DNA from: Bacteriovoracaceae bacterium
GTDB lineage: Bacteria; Bdellovibrionota; Bacteriovoracia; Bacteriovoracales; Bacteriovoracaceae
Length of the DNA stretch: 64,000 nt
Direction of reading: 5' to 3'
NCBI GenBank assembly: GCA_013141065.1
Contig: JABFRR010000008.1
Coordinates: forward strand, 191,464 to 255,463
The stretch's first letter is position 1; each line of letters begins with the position of its first letter. The position numbers and the translations under genes are program-made. The notes below the pieces were generated by a model. The model had not been told where the DNA came from. It saw nothing but the letters and a program-made list of their open reading frames with translations, and searched no databases. Below are positions 56,128-64,000 of the stretch, in pieces.

Positions 56128-57021
56128 ATGAAAAAGCTTTCATTGTTTTTATTCTTTTTCTCATTAGCTGCAAATTCGACAGAATGTTCAATTGAATCAT
56201 TTTCTAAAATTTATCGCACTTACAAAGAACAAGCGATTCAGACTAAAGACTTTGTTGTTCAAAGTAATTGCGAAGATGAGATTTTAAATAAAATAAGTGC
56301 CCTTTTATCAAGTGCAGAAGGAACTCTAGGTACTGATTTTTTAAAAAATGAAATTAAAAAAGACTTCCCTCAACTAGAACTTACATTTTTACTCAATAAG
56401 ATTTCATTGTTAGATTTATCTGAAGCCTTTAAAGAGAAATTGGCGAGTGGAACAAATTTATCTTTTTTACAGACACGCTCATTGAACGGATTAAATACTC
56501 TTGGATTAGTTGAAGGTGAGCAAATGAGAGTTATTTGTGATTCATGTCAATCCTTGGGCGAGAAAACAATAAAAGTAGACATTGTTAATCCAATTAAGAA
56601 TTCCAATCGTGCAGCTTGGTTTAATTCAAAAATTATGGCCAAAATTAAAGTTGTTAAAGCTTCTAGAAATATAAGTTTTCAGCAACAAAACCTAAAATCA
56701 CAAGATTTTTACATTGATGAAGTTAACACAATGTCTGCTGATAATTCTTTAACGACACTTGAGAATATTCAATTTTATAAATCTAATAAGACAATTATGC
56801 AAAATAGCGTTGTATCTATTGCTGATTTGCAATCCATTAACCTAATCAATTATGGAACTCCAGTCCAAGTATCACTTTTAAATCAAAACATTTCACTTCA
56901 TAAAAGTGCTATGCCACTTCGATCTGCTCGTTTTGGCGATATCGTCGAGTTAAAAGGACCTAATAATAAAAATCTTTCCGGCAAAGTAGTTGACTTTAAC
57001 AAAGTGGTGATTGAATTATGA
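56128..57021 (+). CDS. flgA: Flagellar P-ring assembly chaperone FlgA
   Basis: A periplasmic helper for FlgI ring assembly. N-terminal signal peptide (MKKLSLFLFFFSLAANS), then a weakly conserved middle and a C-terminal SAF-like domain with MPLRSARFGDIVELKGPNNK and LSGKVVDFNKVVI. Length 297. Identity rests on the C-terminal pattern and location between flgG and flgH; the stop overlaps the flgH start by four bases. Confidence 0.82.
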   Translation: MKKLSLFLFFFSLAANSTECSIESFSKIYRTYKEQAIQTKDFVVQSNCEDEILNKISALLSSAEGTLGTDFLKNEIKKDFPQLELTFLLNKISLLDLSEAFKEKLASGTNLSFLQTRSLNGLNTLGLVEGEQMRVICDSCQSLGEKTIKVDIVNPIKNSNRAAWFNSKIMAKIKVVKASRNISFQQQNLKSQDFYIDEVNTMSADNSLTTLENIQFYKSNKTIMQNSVVSIADLQSINLINYGTPVQVSLLNQNISLHKSAMPLRSARFGDIVELKGPNNKNLSGKVVDFNKVVIEL

Positions 57022-57791
57022 AATTAGCAAATCTATTATTCTTATTACTTTTACTCACCTCTTGTTCATCTTTTATGGACGGTATGTACAAAGATCTTGA
57101 TCGACAAGAAAGAACTTTTGCAGATGAAGACGGAAATAATTCTGACTTGGACCAGTTTGATCAATACAGAAAAAACACAAAGAGAAAAACTTCATCAGTT
57201 TACAACAAACCTGGCCGAAATCGTGGTGAGGTTTCCACTAATTCACAAAAGGTCCTTAATCCTGACATTAAAAGACAATATCAAGATGAAAAAGTGGCCC
57301 TTAAAAGAGTCACTGCAAGTGACTTAACCGATAATGGCAATGACGGTAGTTTATGGGCAGGTAGTGACCCCAATGCGTTTTTGTTTTCATCTAGTAAAAG
57401 TAAAAGCTCTGGAGACATCATTCAAATCAATGTTCTTAATAAACTTAAAAATGAAATTACAATGGAACTAAAAAAAGCATTTCCTGAAAATCCATTTGAA
57501 GCAAAAAGTAAGGTGGAAAATGAGAAAAAAGCAGATGGAGCACCTGCTGCTACAGCTGCAGCTACAGCTACTCCTGAGGCTGAAAGCACTTCACAAGATC
57601 GCATTTCAAGTGTTGTTGTCGAAGAAATCAACAGAGAACACCTACTTATTAAGGGACGAAAAAATGTTTTGTTTAAAAACCGTAAACGCATGGTTGAAGT
57701 ACAAGCTCTCGTTTCTAGAAAAGACATTACAGACGACGACTCCGTAAGTTCAGACGCTATATTAGAATCAAATGTTTCAGTGGTGAGGTAA
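57018..57791 (+). CDS. flgH: Flagellar L-ring lipoprotein FlgH
   Basis: It forms the outer-membrane ring around the rod. Lipobox LTSC at Cys16. The conserved GSLWAGSDPNAFLFSS and GDIIQINVLNKLKNEITMEL patterns follow, with an Ala-rich low-complexity loop (APAATAAATATPEAE) in the middle, and the RKNVLFKNRKRMVEV strand. Length 257. Overlaps flgA by four bases. Confidence 0.9.
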   Translation: MKLANLLFLLLLLTSCSSFMDGMYKDLDRQERTFADEDGNNSDLDQFDQYRKNTKRKTSSVYNKPGRNRGEVSTNSQKVLNPDIKRQYQDEKVALKRVTASDLTDNGNDGSLWAGSDPNAFLFSSSKSKSSGDIIQINVLNKLKNEITMELKKAFPENPFEAKSKVENEKKADGAPAATAAATATPEAESTSQDRISSVVVEEINREHLLIKGRKNVLFKNRKRMVEVQALVSRKDITDDDSVSSDAILESNVSVVR

Positions 57792-57794
57792 TTA

Positions 57795-58799
57795 ATGAAA
57801 TCTACATTGTTAGCTATTAGCTTAATTTTTTCCACTCAAACCTTTGCAGCTCCTTCACGATTAAAAGACATCGTCAGCGTTAAAGGTGTTCGAGAAAATC
57901 CAATCATCGGCTATGGACTTGTTATTGGATTAAATGGAACGGGAGACGCTGGTGGAGAAATAACAAATACATCTTTAAAAAAAATGTTTGAAAAACTAGG
58001 ACTCAATCCAAAATCAGAAATAGGATCAAAGAATGTTGCCGCAGTAGTTGTTACTGCTAAACTACCTGCCTTCGCTAGAGTTGGACAAAAAGTTGATTTA
58101 ATAATTTCTAGTATCGGGGACGCTTCTTCTTTAGCCGGAGGAACTTTGTTAGTAACTCCCTTAAAAGCTGGGGACGGAAATATCTATGCAGTAGGAGCTG
58201 GTCCTCTCTCTATTGGCGGATTAAAAAAAGGGGCTAAATTTGCAACGACTGGAACAATTCCAAATGGAGCTACAGTTGAAAAAGAAGTTTTCACAGAGTT
58301 TGAGAAAAAAAATTCGTTACGACTCAGTCTCAACAACCCTGATTTCACAACAGCAGCTAGAGTAGAAAAAGTTATTAATGAGGAGCTTGGTGGTAAGTTT
58401 GCAACGGCTAAAGATTCAACAACTATAGATTTAATTGTTCCTAACCAGTACGAAAGAAATGTTGTTCAGCTAATGGCCATAATTGAGAACTTTAAAGTGA
58501 ATACTGATTCAATAGCTAAAATTGTCATCAACGAACGAACTGGTACCATCGTTGCTGGTGGAGATGTCATGGTTAAACCTGTCGCTATCTCACACGGAGA
58601 TCTTTCGGTAGAAATAAAGGGAGATGGAGATGCAAAAGGAGCGAAGCCAGGAGCTGTTTATTATTTAGAAAAAGGTACAAGCTTGAGTGAATTGGTCAAA
58701 AGTTTAAATGCATTTGGTGTTTCTCCCGAAGATCTTATTTCAATTTTTCAAACACTTAAGCGTGACGGAGCTTTAATTGGTGAAATTGAACTCATATAG
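57795..58799 (+). CDS. flgI: Flagellar P-ring protein FlgI
   Basis: It forms the periplasmic P-ring. Signal peptide MKSTLLAISLIFSTQTFAA, then RLKDIVSVKGVRENPIIGYG, VIGLNGTGDAG, ISSIGDASSLAGGTLLVTPL, NERTGTIVAGGDVMV and the end VSPEDLISIFQTLKRDGALIGE. Length 334. Three bases after flgH. Confidence 0.97.
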   Translation: MKSTLLAISLIFSTQTFAAPSRLKDIVSVKGVRENPIIGYGLVIGLNGTGDAGGEITNTSLKKMFEKLGLNPKSEIGSKNVAAVVVTAKLPAFARVGQKVDLIISSIGDASSLAGGTLLVTPLKAGDGNIYAVGAGPLSIGGLKKGAKFATTGTIPNGATVEKEVFTEFEKKNSLRLSLNNPDFTTAARVEKVINEELGGKFATAKDSTTIDLIVPNQYERNVVQLMAIIENFKVNTDSIAKIVINERTGTIVAGGDVMVKPVAISHGDLSVEIKGDGDAKGAKPGAVYYLEKGTSLSELVKSLNAFGVSPEDLISIFQTLKRDGALIGEIELI

Positions 58800-58892
58800 T
58801 GAGAATATGTGTAAATTTTATAGCTAGCTCCCAAGCTCTTTTTAGTGATAGCATTAAAAAGATGATAACTCATAAACTTAGGAAGAGTCCCA

Positions 58893-59393
58893 ATGAGTAC
58901 GACTAAAATTCAACCCGGCATTTCAACCGATAGACAATTAAATCCCAAAGAAATTTCTCAAAAAAAAATTCGAGATGATAGAGAATTTATCCCTGAAAAG
59001 TATAAAGAAGTTGCTGCTGGTATGGAACAACAATTCGTTGAAATGATGCTTGATCAAATGGGTAAAACAGTTGAAGAGGCTGAAGTCAGTGAAGGTGGTA
59101 TGGGGATGGATTATTATAAATCTCTTCAAAAAAGTGAGCGTGCCAAGGCTATGACGGCACAAAACAACTTAGGCCTGCAAGAAATGATTTTAAATCAAAT
59201 TTACCCTAAAAGAATGCGATCCGAAGTTGCATTGAAGCAATATGAAGCCCAGGCTAATAAAATTCACCATAATTTGCCTAGCTATAAAATTGACACAAAA
59301 ACTGATAAGATTGAAATGGGAAAGAATGATTCTCTCCCAGTGGCCGACGAAAATACTATTGCCGGCACAAAAGAAGACGGAGGCTTACTATGA
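58893..59393 (+). CDS. flgJ: Rod-binding protein of the FlgJ N-terminal type
   Basis: It caps rod assembly. The 166-residue protein has the rod-binding region KYKEVAAGMEQQFVEMMLDQ and SEGGMGMDYYKSLQKSERAK, but no muramidase (glucosaminidase) domain. The separate peptidoglycan hydrolase expected for rod passage must be encoded elsewhere. Shine-Dalgarno AGGAAG lies about seven bases upstream. The stop overlaps flgM by four bases. Confidence 0.82.
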   Translation: MSTTKIQPGISTDRQLNPKEISQKKIRDDREFIPEKYKEVAAGMEQQFVEMMLDQMGKTVEEAEVSEGGMGMDYYKSLQKSERAKAMTAQNNLGLQEMILNQIYPKRMRSEVALKQYEAQANKIHHNLPSYKIDTKTDKIEMGKNDSLPVADENTIAGTKEDGGLL

Positions 59394-59707
59394 GCAAGAT
59401 AGACAGCACATCATCACGCTCGATTTTTCTTCCCAATAAACGTGAAAGCAGCAAGGTTGGATCAACTCCACTGCAAAGAAATACAGATGTACGACGAGAC
59501 GAACTTGAAGCATTTTCTAAAAATGATTCCAAGGTAGATATTCCAGATGCAATTAAAGATTTTTCCAGAATCAAAAAAGTTGCAGATGCTGCCCCTGCAA
59601 TTGATAACACAGAAAAAATTGCTCGTTTAAAATCTCAAATCGCTGCAGGTACATATAAAGTTGATGCTGATGCCTTAGCTGACAAGATTTTAGAACAAGA
59701 ATTTTAA
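59390..59707 (+). CDS. flgM: Anti-sigma-28 factor FlgM
   Basis: It holds FliA inactive until the hook is finished and is then exported. The N-terminal half is Ser/Lys-rich and likely disordered. The C-terminal part with EKIARLKSQIAAGTYKVDADALADKI is the sigma-binding FlgM helix pattern. Length 105. GGAGG lies seven bases before its ATG, inside flgJ. Confidence 0.85.
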   Translation: MSKIDSTSSRSIFLPNKRESSKVGSTPLQRNTDVRRDELEAFSKNDSKVDIPDAIKDFSRIKKVADAAPAIDNTEKIARLKSQIAAGTYKVDADALADKILEQEF

Positions 59708-59725
59708 TTAAGTTTATCTTAATCG

Positions 59726-60238
59726 ATGTCTAGGATGGATAATCGAATGAATGAAAATATTGCTACTCTTTATTTTGAAGTAACTACATTGTGGAAGCAA
59801 TTCTGCGAAGAGCATAATAATCTTTTTAATTTAACATGTGATGAATACTCTCTTTTGCTAAAAAGTGAACTTGAAGATTTAGAACTGAAGATTGCCGAAA
59901 AAAATGAATGTATTAAGCGCATTGGCATGCTCGAATTGGTACGCAAAGAATTAATAAAAGATTTAAATAAATTACTCCCGGATCAAAAAATAGAAAATGT
60001 TTCAACACTTTTAGAAGTATTATCAAATTATGAAGTTGAGAGTAATCAAAAGCACTTATTTAGATTTAATGCTCTATTACTCGATATAATTGAAAAAATT
60101 CAAAGCCAAAACAAACGCAATCAACTTTTTATCAATAAAGCACTTCACTCACTTCAGCAAATTCGCCTTGAAGCTTCTGGAAAAAGAAATTTTTCTACCT
60201 ATTCGGCTAAGGGCTCAACAATTAGTTCGAGCACTTAA
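59726..60238 (+). CDS. FlgN-like flagellar export chaperone
   Basis: The placement before flgK and flgL and the long helical, coiled-coil pattern (LKSELEDLELKIAEKNECIKRIG then ELVRKELIKDLNK) suggest FlgN, the chaperone for hook-associated proteins. Length 170 is usual. The start is ambiguous among three Met codons at residues 1, 4 and 8. Sequence conservation in this family is low, so identity is largely by context. Confidence 0.65.
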   Translation: MSRMDNRMNENIATLYFEVTTLWKQFCEEHNNLFNLTCDEYSLLLKSELEDLELKIAEKNECIKRIGMLELVRKELIKDLNKLLPDQKIENVSTLLEVLSNYEVESNQKHLFRFNALLLDIIEKIQSQNKRNQLFINKALHSLQQIRLEASGKRNFSTYSAKGSTISSST

Positions 60239-60247
60239 GGAGAAGAT

Positions 60248-61711
60248 GTGGCTGACTTATTAGGCATTGGAAAAACCGGTCTTAATGCTTCGAAAAAAGC
60301 ACTCGAAGTAACTGGTCACAACCTGGCCAATGTGAACACAGAAGGTTTTTCTCGTCAGAGAGTTATGCAATCAACAGCTATTCCTGTTTCGGTCGGTGGA
60401 TTTATCCACGGTACAGGTACAAAAATTGATGGAATCCGTCGCTTCAATGATGAATTTATCGACAAACGTTTAAACAATGCGCTAGCTAATAATAAGTTTT
60501 ATGAAGCGCGTACTGAACATTTAGGTCAAGTTGAAAATATTTTTAACGAACTAGATTCTGATGGATTAAACCAAGTTATAAATAAATTCTTTAACTCATT
60601 TAGAGAACTAGCTAACCAGCCTGAAAATGAAACAATTCGTTCCGTTGTTCGAGATACTGCCAATTTAGTTATAAAAGATTTTAGACGAATTCGTGGTACT
60701 CTAGACACTCAGGCAAATAATATTGATCGAAAAATTGAGAACTCTGTTGCTGACGTCAATCAAACCCTAAACCATATTGCTGACTTGAACGGAAAAATTA
60801 CTAGTATAGAATCTGCTCAAGGGGAAACTGGAGATCTACGAGACCAACGCGACATGGCCTTAAGAAATCTTTCTGAACACTTCAAAGTTCACACGTATGT
60901 GGATGAAAAAAATCGTTTTATTATTACTGCACAAGGAATTGGTACTCTTGTAACGGGCTTACAAGTTCAAGAACTTGGTACAATCTCAAAAAATAAACTT
61001 GATTCAAGTAACAACATGAATGGATCCGTAGAAGTAGTCTTAAAAGATCGGCCTTCACAAAAAATTACTAACGAATTTAAAGGTGGTACTCTTGCTGCTA
61101 TAATAAAAGTTCGAAATGAAGATCTCAGAAAACTTCAAGATGATATAGATGGTATCGCTTATCAGTTTACGACTTCTGTAAACACCATTCATAGACAGGG
61201 CTTTGTTAATCGCCCTATTACGATTGGCGCAGATGGAAAACCTGCACTTTTAGATAAAAAAGGCCTCACTACTGGATTAGATTTTTTTAAGCAACCCACT
61301 CAAGTTGAAGAAGCTGGAACGGCCATTGATCTTTCAGATGCTGTAAAATTAGACTTAAGTAATATCTCTGCTGGCCTTACTCCAAATTCACCGGGTGATA
61401 ACCGTGTTGCTATTGCTATTTCAAAACTTCAGCATGAAAGAATTTCTGGTGAAGGTAGTGTAACACTTGAAGAAAAATACCTTCAAACAATTGGTAATAT
61501 CGGTCTAGAAACTGGTAAGGCGCGACTAGATTCCGAGCAGGCTACTGGAATTCTGGCGCAGGCTCACAGCTTGCGTGAAAGACTAACTGGTGTTTCCATA
61601 GATGAAGAAACTGCTAACATGGTCCGCTTTCAACAAGCGTATCAGGCTTCAGCAAAAATCATGCAAGCAGCAGACGAAATGTTTAAAACTGTATTAGATA
61701 TTAAACGATAG
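60248..61711 (+). CDS. flgK: Flagellar hook-associated protein 1 FlgK
   Basis: It joins hook to filament. It starts with GTG at 60248 with GGAG eight bases upstream. N-terminal GLNASKKALEVTGHNLANVN and TEGFSRQR match the FlgK rod/hook motif. The C-terminal region has DEETANMVRFQQAYQASAKI and MFKTVLDIKR. Length 487. Followed by flgL. Confidence 0.96.
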   Translation: MADLLGIGKTGLNASKKALEVTGHNLANVNTEGFSRQRVMQSTAIPVSVGGFIHGTGTKIDGIRRFNDEFIDKRLNNALANNKFYEARTEHLGQVENIFNELDSDGLNQVINKFFNSFRELANQPENETIRSVVRDTANLVIKDFRRIRGTLDTQANNIDRKIENSVADVNQTLNHIADLNGKITSIESAQGETGDLRDQRDMALRNLSEHFKVHTYVDEKNRFIITAQGIGTLVTGLQVQELGTISKNKLDSSNNMNGSVEVVLKDRPSQKITNEFKGGTLAAIIKVRNEDLRKLQDDIDGIAYQFTTSVNTIHRQGFVNRPITIGADGKPALLDKKGLTTGLDFFKQPTQVEEAGTAIDLSDAVKLDLSNISAGLTPNSPGDNRVAIAISKLQHERISGEGSVTLEEKYLQTIGNIGLETGKARLDSEQATGILAQAHSLRERLTGVSIDEETANMVRFQQAYQASAKIMQAADEMFKTVLDIKR

Positions 61712-61745
61712 TAATTGATGTTATATAGAGGATTTAATTTAACAA

Positions 61746-62768
61746 ATGACTAGAGTATCAGAAAATAGTTCAACTGCATCGCTTAAGTACGCGCTTAATA
61801 AGACGAAAGAAAAAGTTGAAGATTTACAATTAAAGGGCTCGACTCTTAAGTCGATCACCAAACCTTCTGATAACCCCGTTAGCAATGTTGAAGCAATGTC
61901 CTTAACGTCTGCTACTAATGACAATATTCAATATTTAAAAAATGCAGATTTTGCCTTACTAAATTTAAGTGTAAGTGAAAAATCTATTGAAGAATTAACT
62001 GAGATTGTTGTTAAAGCAAAAGAGATTGCCATTGCTCAATCATCCGATTTTTTTAATGCTGACATAAGAAAAAACGTCGCGAACGAAGTTCAACAATTAT
62101 ATAATCAGTCTTTAGCGATCTCTAATAAAAAAGTTGGACTCAAACACATTTTCTCTGGAACAAAAACACTAACAGTTCCATTTGATTCTAACGGTACCTA
62201 CCAAGGCGATAAGGGTCATGTTTCTCTAGAAGTTTCTAGAAACTTTTTTGTTCCCATAAATCTTACTGGAGAAGAAGTATTTTTTAATAATAGCGAAATT
62301 GGAAAAGCTGAAAATCCACTTGAGAACTTTGAACAATTCCAAGATAAAAATATAAAAATTAATCGCGACCTTGCTTCTGCCGATGAAACTGAAAAGTTAG
62401 AAGCGACAACTGAAGATAAAGCATTCCAGTCTCGTGACAATCTCTTTTCACAACTGCAGGCCCTGACAAGCGCACTTGAAAACAATGACCCTAAAATGAT
62501 TCAGGGTTTATTGGAAAAATTTGACAATACAATTTCTCGCCTCGTGACCTTAAGAACGAGAATTGGCTCTATCGTCAATTCTGTTGAAACATCAAAAAAC
62601 AGCTTAACTTCAGAGAATATTGATCACGCATCCAGACGCAGTGCGCTCGTTGACGCGGACGTAACTGAACTTTTTTCTGATATCAACAAACAACAAGCTA
62701 TTTTAAAAACTACTTATCAAGCAAGTCAGGGGGTTATGAACCAAACCTTGATGGATTTTCTTCGATAA
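61746..62768 (+). CDS. flgL: Flagellar hook-associated protein 3 FlgL
   Basis: The second hook-filament junction protein. Its N-terminus, TRVSENSSTASLKYALNKTK and TKPSDNPVSNVEAM, and its C-terminus, DVTELFSDINKQQAILKTTY then QASQGVMNQTLMDFL, match flagellin/FlgL-class proteins. Length 340. Last flagellar structural gene here; csrA follows after 143 bases. Confidence 0.92.
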   Translation: MTRVSENSSTASLKYALNKTKEKVEDLQLKGSTLKSITKPSDNPVSNVEAMSLTSATNDNIQYLKNADFALLNLSVSEKSIEELTEIVVKAKEIAIAQSSDFFNADIRKNVANEVQQLYNQSLAISNKKVGLKHIFSGTKTLTVPFDSNGTYQGDKGHVSLEVSRNFFVPINLTGEEVFFNNSEIGKAENPLENFEQFQDKNIKINRDLASADETEKLEATTEDKAFQSRDNLFSQLQALTSALENNDPKMIQGLLEKFDNTISRLVTLRTRIGSIVNSVETSKNSLTSENIDHASRRSALVDADVTELFSDINKQQAILKTTYQASQGVMNQTLMDFLR

Positions 62769-62823
62769 TACATAAATTTTTGATTTATTTTATTACAACT
62801 ATCAGAAAATAATTTAGTTTTTT

Positions 62824-62852
62824 CTTGCATTTTACTTGAGCAAGTAATATAT
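62824..62852 (+). promoter_or_regulatory. Candidate sigma-70 promoter for csrA
   Basis: TTGCAT (4 of 6), 17 bases, TATATG (4 of 6). It lies 60 bases before csrA. The spacer holds the palindrome CTTGAGCAAG, which could be a regulator site. Confidence 0.45.
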
Positions 62853-62865
62853 GAAGCATTGCAGA

Positions 62866-62888
62866 TCGGAACAGGATAGTTATTCCGA
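62866..62888 (+). promoter_or_regulatory. Hairpin with CsrA-like site upstream of csrA
   Basis: TCGGAA and TTCCGA form a 6-bp stem with an 11-base loop. The strand reads AACAGGATAG across the stem-loop edge, close to the CsrA SELEX consensus ACARGGAUG, with GGA in the loop. It lies 23 bases before the csrA start, suggesting autoregulation. Confidence 0.6.
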
Positions 62889-62911
62889 CAATGATATTCT
62901 GAGGTTGATTT

Positions 62912-63142
62912 ATGCTCGTGTTGACAAGGAAGCTAGGCGAAAGCATCGCAATAGACGATCACATTAAAATAGTTGTAGTCCAAATTAAAGGAAAACAAGT
63001 TAGGCTTGGCATTAAGGCCCCTCCGGAGACGAAAATTCACCGCGAAGAGGTATATAAAGCCATTCAGGACCAAAATACCGAAGCCTCACAGGCAGATTTG
63101 AGCTCCATATCAAATTTGGCTAACGAGTTAAACAAGAAGTAA
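62912..63142 (+). CDS. csrA: Carbon storage regulator CsrA
   Basis: A dimeric RNA-binding regulator that represses or stabilises mRNAs at GGA motifs. The 76-residue chain starts MLVLTRKLGESIAIDDHI and keeps RLGIKAPPETKIHREEVY, including the RNA-contacting Arg (HREE). The C-terminal tail of about 20 residues extends the minimal family length, as in FliW-dependent CsrA proteins. Adjacent fliW encodes its expected protein antagonist. Confidence 0.97.
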   Translation: MLVLTRKLGESIAIDDHIKIVVVQIKGKQVRLGIKAPPETKIHREEVYKAIQDQNTEASQADLSSISNLANELNKK

Positions 63143-63232
63143 TTTCCCGCTTGCACTTTTGCCCCTACGACTGCTAAAATCTTTCCATAGGGGTCGGGTA
63201 TACGACCTTGTTGCAAAGCGGAGGCTTTAAGA
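63143..63232 (+). promoter_or_regulatory. Structured csrA-fliW spacer with SD hairpin
   Basis: Two hairpin candidates (CCCCTA with TAGGGG; GTCG with CGAC) lie in the 90-base spacer. Directly before fliW, AAAGC and GCTTT (63215-63219 and 63224-63228) pair around the tetraloop GGAG, which is also the Shine-Dalgarno, five bases before the GTG start region. A GGA in a small loop is the preferred CsrA target form. Confidence 0.55.
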
Positions 63233-63811
63233 GTGAAAATCAAAACAACAAGATTTGGCGAATTAGAAGTCGACAAAAAAGACATTATTGAGTTTACAGA
63301 AGGTTTACTCGGTTTTGAAAATCAAAAGAAATTTTTTATTGTAGACCCAGGAGATCAAACTTTGATCCTTTGGTTACAATCAATTGATGATGCTGGCGTT
63401 GCTTTCCCAATGATTGAGCCAAAAATATTTCAACCTAATTATATGATTAAATTGTTACCTGTTGAACTTAATAGTTTGGCATTGGAAAATCTTCAAAGCG
63501 CAAGTGTCTACACTGTTTTGACGATTCCTCAAAATGTAACAGAAATGTCTGCAAACTTAAAAGCGCCGATCATTATCAATAATAAAACAAAACTTGCAAG
63601 ACAGATTGTTCTTCAAGACTCTAAGCTTGAAGTTAGATTTAAAATGTATGCTGACTTGAAAAAGTATATTGTTAATTACTCAACAACAAGCGCAGACGAT
63701 TCAAAGAGAACAAATGTTTCTGCGAATACTCAAGAAAAAAATGGCCCGACAGTTGTTCAGCCTTCAGTTTTAGCGCCATCTAAGAAAGATCCATCACCTG
63801 AAGCAAATTAA
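63233..63811 (+). CDS. fliW: Flagellar assembly factor FliW
   Basis: FliW binds CsrA allosterically and links it to flagellin level. The 192-residue protein starts with GTG at 63233 and has TTRFGELEVDKKDIIEFTEG, GLLGFENQKKFFI, LWLQSIDDAGVAFPMI and VYTVLTIPQNVTEMSANLKAP then IIINNKTKLARQIVL, all family features. An extra Ser/Lys-rich tail of about 45 residues lies at the C-terminus. Terminator follows. Confidence 0.95.
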   Translation: MKIKTTRFGELEVDKKDIIEFTEGLLGFENQKKFFIVDPGDQTLILWLQSIDDAGVAFPMIEPKIFQPNYMIKLLPVELNSLALENLQSASVYTVLTIPQNVTEMSANLKAPIIINNKTKLARQIVLQDSKLEVRFKMYADLKKYIVNYSTTSADDSKRTNVSANTQEKNGPTVVQPSVLAPSKKDPSPEAN

Positions 63812-63836
63812 GTTTTAATATAGATATTTAAAAATT

Positions 63837-63863
63837 AAAAAACCCTCTTACGAGGGTTTTTTA
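63837..63863 (+). terminator. Terminator after fliW
   Basis: AAAACCCTC and GAGGGTTTT form a 9-bp stem with a short TTAC loop, then TTATTAT. It separates fliW from the convergent TPR gene. The reverse direction also offers a T run. Confidence 0.85.
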
Positions 63864-63867
63864 TTAT

Positions 63868-64000
63868 CTAGATTCTTGTTTCTGTAGCAGTCTTTGATAG
63901 ATTCATATACATACTAGCTTCTGAGTTGAAGGGGTCTTTTATTAAGACTTTCTCCCACTCTGTTTGAGCCTCTATTACGTTTCCATTACCATAATGAATG
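63868..64000 (-). CDS. C-terminal end of a TPR-repeat protein (partial)
   Basis: The minus-strand frame from the right edge to a TAG at 63868-63870 encodes about 43 residues, including NGNVIEAQTEWEKVLIKDPF and NSEASMYM, a recognisable TPR repeat pattern. The gene continues beyond the window, so the rest of the protein is unknown. Confidence 0.6.
   Translation of the reverse strand, partial: IHYGNGNVIEAQTEWEKVLIKDPFNSEASMYMNLSKTATETRI

Overview
This window is a conserved housekeeping segment from an AT-rich, didermic, flagellated bacterium. LpxC implies lipid A, FlgH/FlgI and lipobox proteins imply an outer membrane with P- and L-rings, and CsrA-FliW is a regulatory pair typical of deep-branching flagellated lineages. 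Low GC, the zinc-ribbon type S14 protein and the gene neighbourhoods fit Bdellovibrionota, perhaps the Bacteriovorax/Halobacteriovorax side. That placement is inference from general character, not from a search.

Layout. 1-860: end of a damaged gene of unclear family. 887-6776 (minus): a three-subunit acyl-CoA carboxylase (carboxyltransferase, biotin carboxylase, biotin carrier), preceded by a sigma-54 activator and a TlpA-like thioredoxin. 6835-38800 (minus): one uninterrupted 32-kb translation/transcription cluster. It reads tRNA-Thr, Tyr, Gly, Thr, tuf, tRNA-Trp, secE, nusG, rplKAJL, rpoBC, rpsLG, fusA, second tuf, then the S10, spc and alpha blocks down to rplQ. rpsD is not in its usual alpha-operon place. 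38926-42381 (minus): lpxC, proS and an rlmB-like methyltransferase. 42677-50121: a YdiI-like thioesterase, ruvCAB with a tiny membrane-protein gene overlapping ruvC, folD-gcvT-gcvH (one-carbon metabolism), and a TonB-like protein. 50265-54176 (minus): PBP1A, a lipoprotein resembling a patatin that has lost its catalytic serine, and xseB. 54404-63811 (plus): late flagellar genes flgF, G, A, H, I, J, M, N, K, L, then csrA and fliW. The right edge holds the end of a TPR protein on the minus strand.

The most interesting signals are regulatory. A hairpin with a CsrA-type loop precedes csrA, and the fliW ribosome binding site is displayed as a GGAG tetraloop. Terminator-like hairpins sit directly on or before the starts of the acyl-CoA carboxylase beta gene and fusA. 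folD appears leaderless and its promoter overlaps a divergent promoter at the -35 boxes.

Three reading frames (the left-edge gene, one tuf copy and the presumably essential rpoC) are broken by single-base changes, two in homopolymer runs and one best explained by a lost base in a T run. Sequencing or assembly indels are therefore a serious possibility. I found no insertion sequence, prophage, CRISPR array or rRNA gene, and no gene-free stretch over 300 bases.
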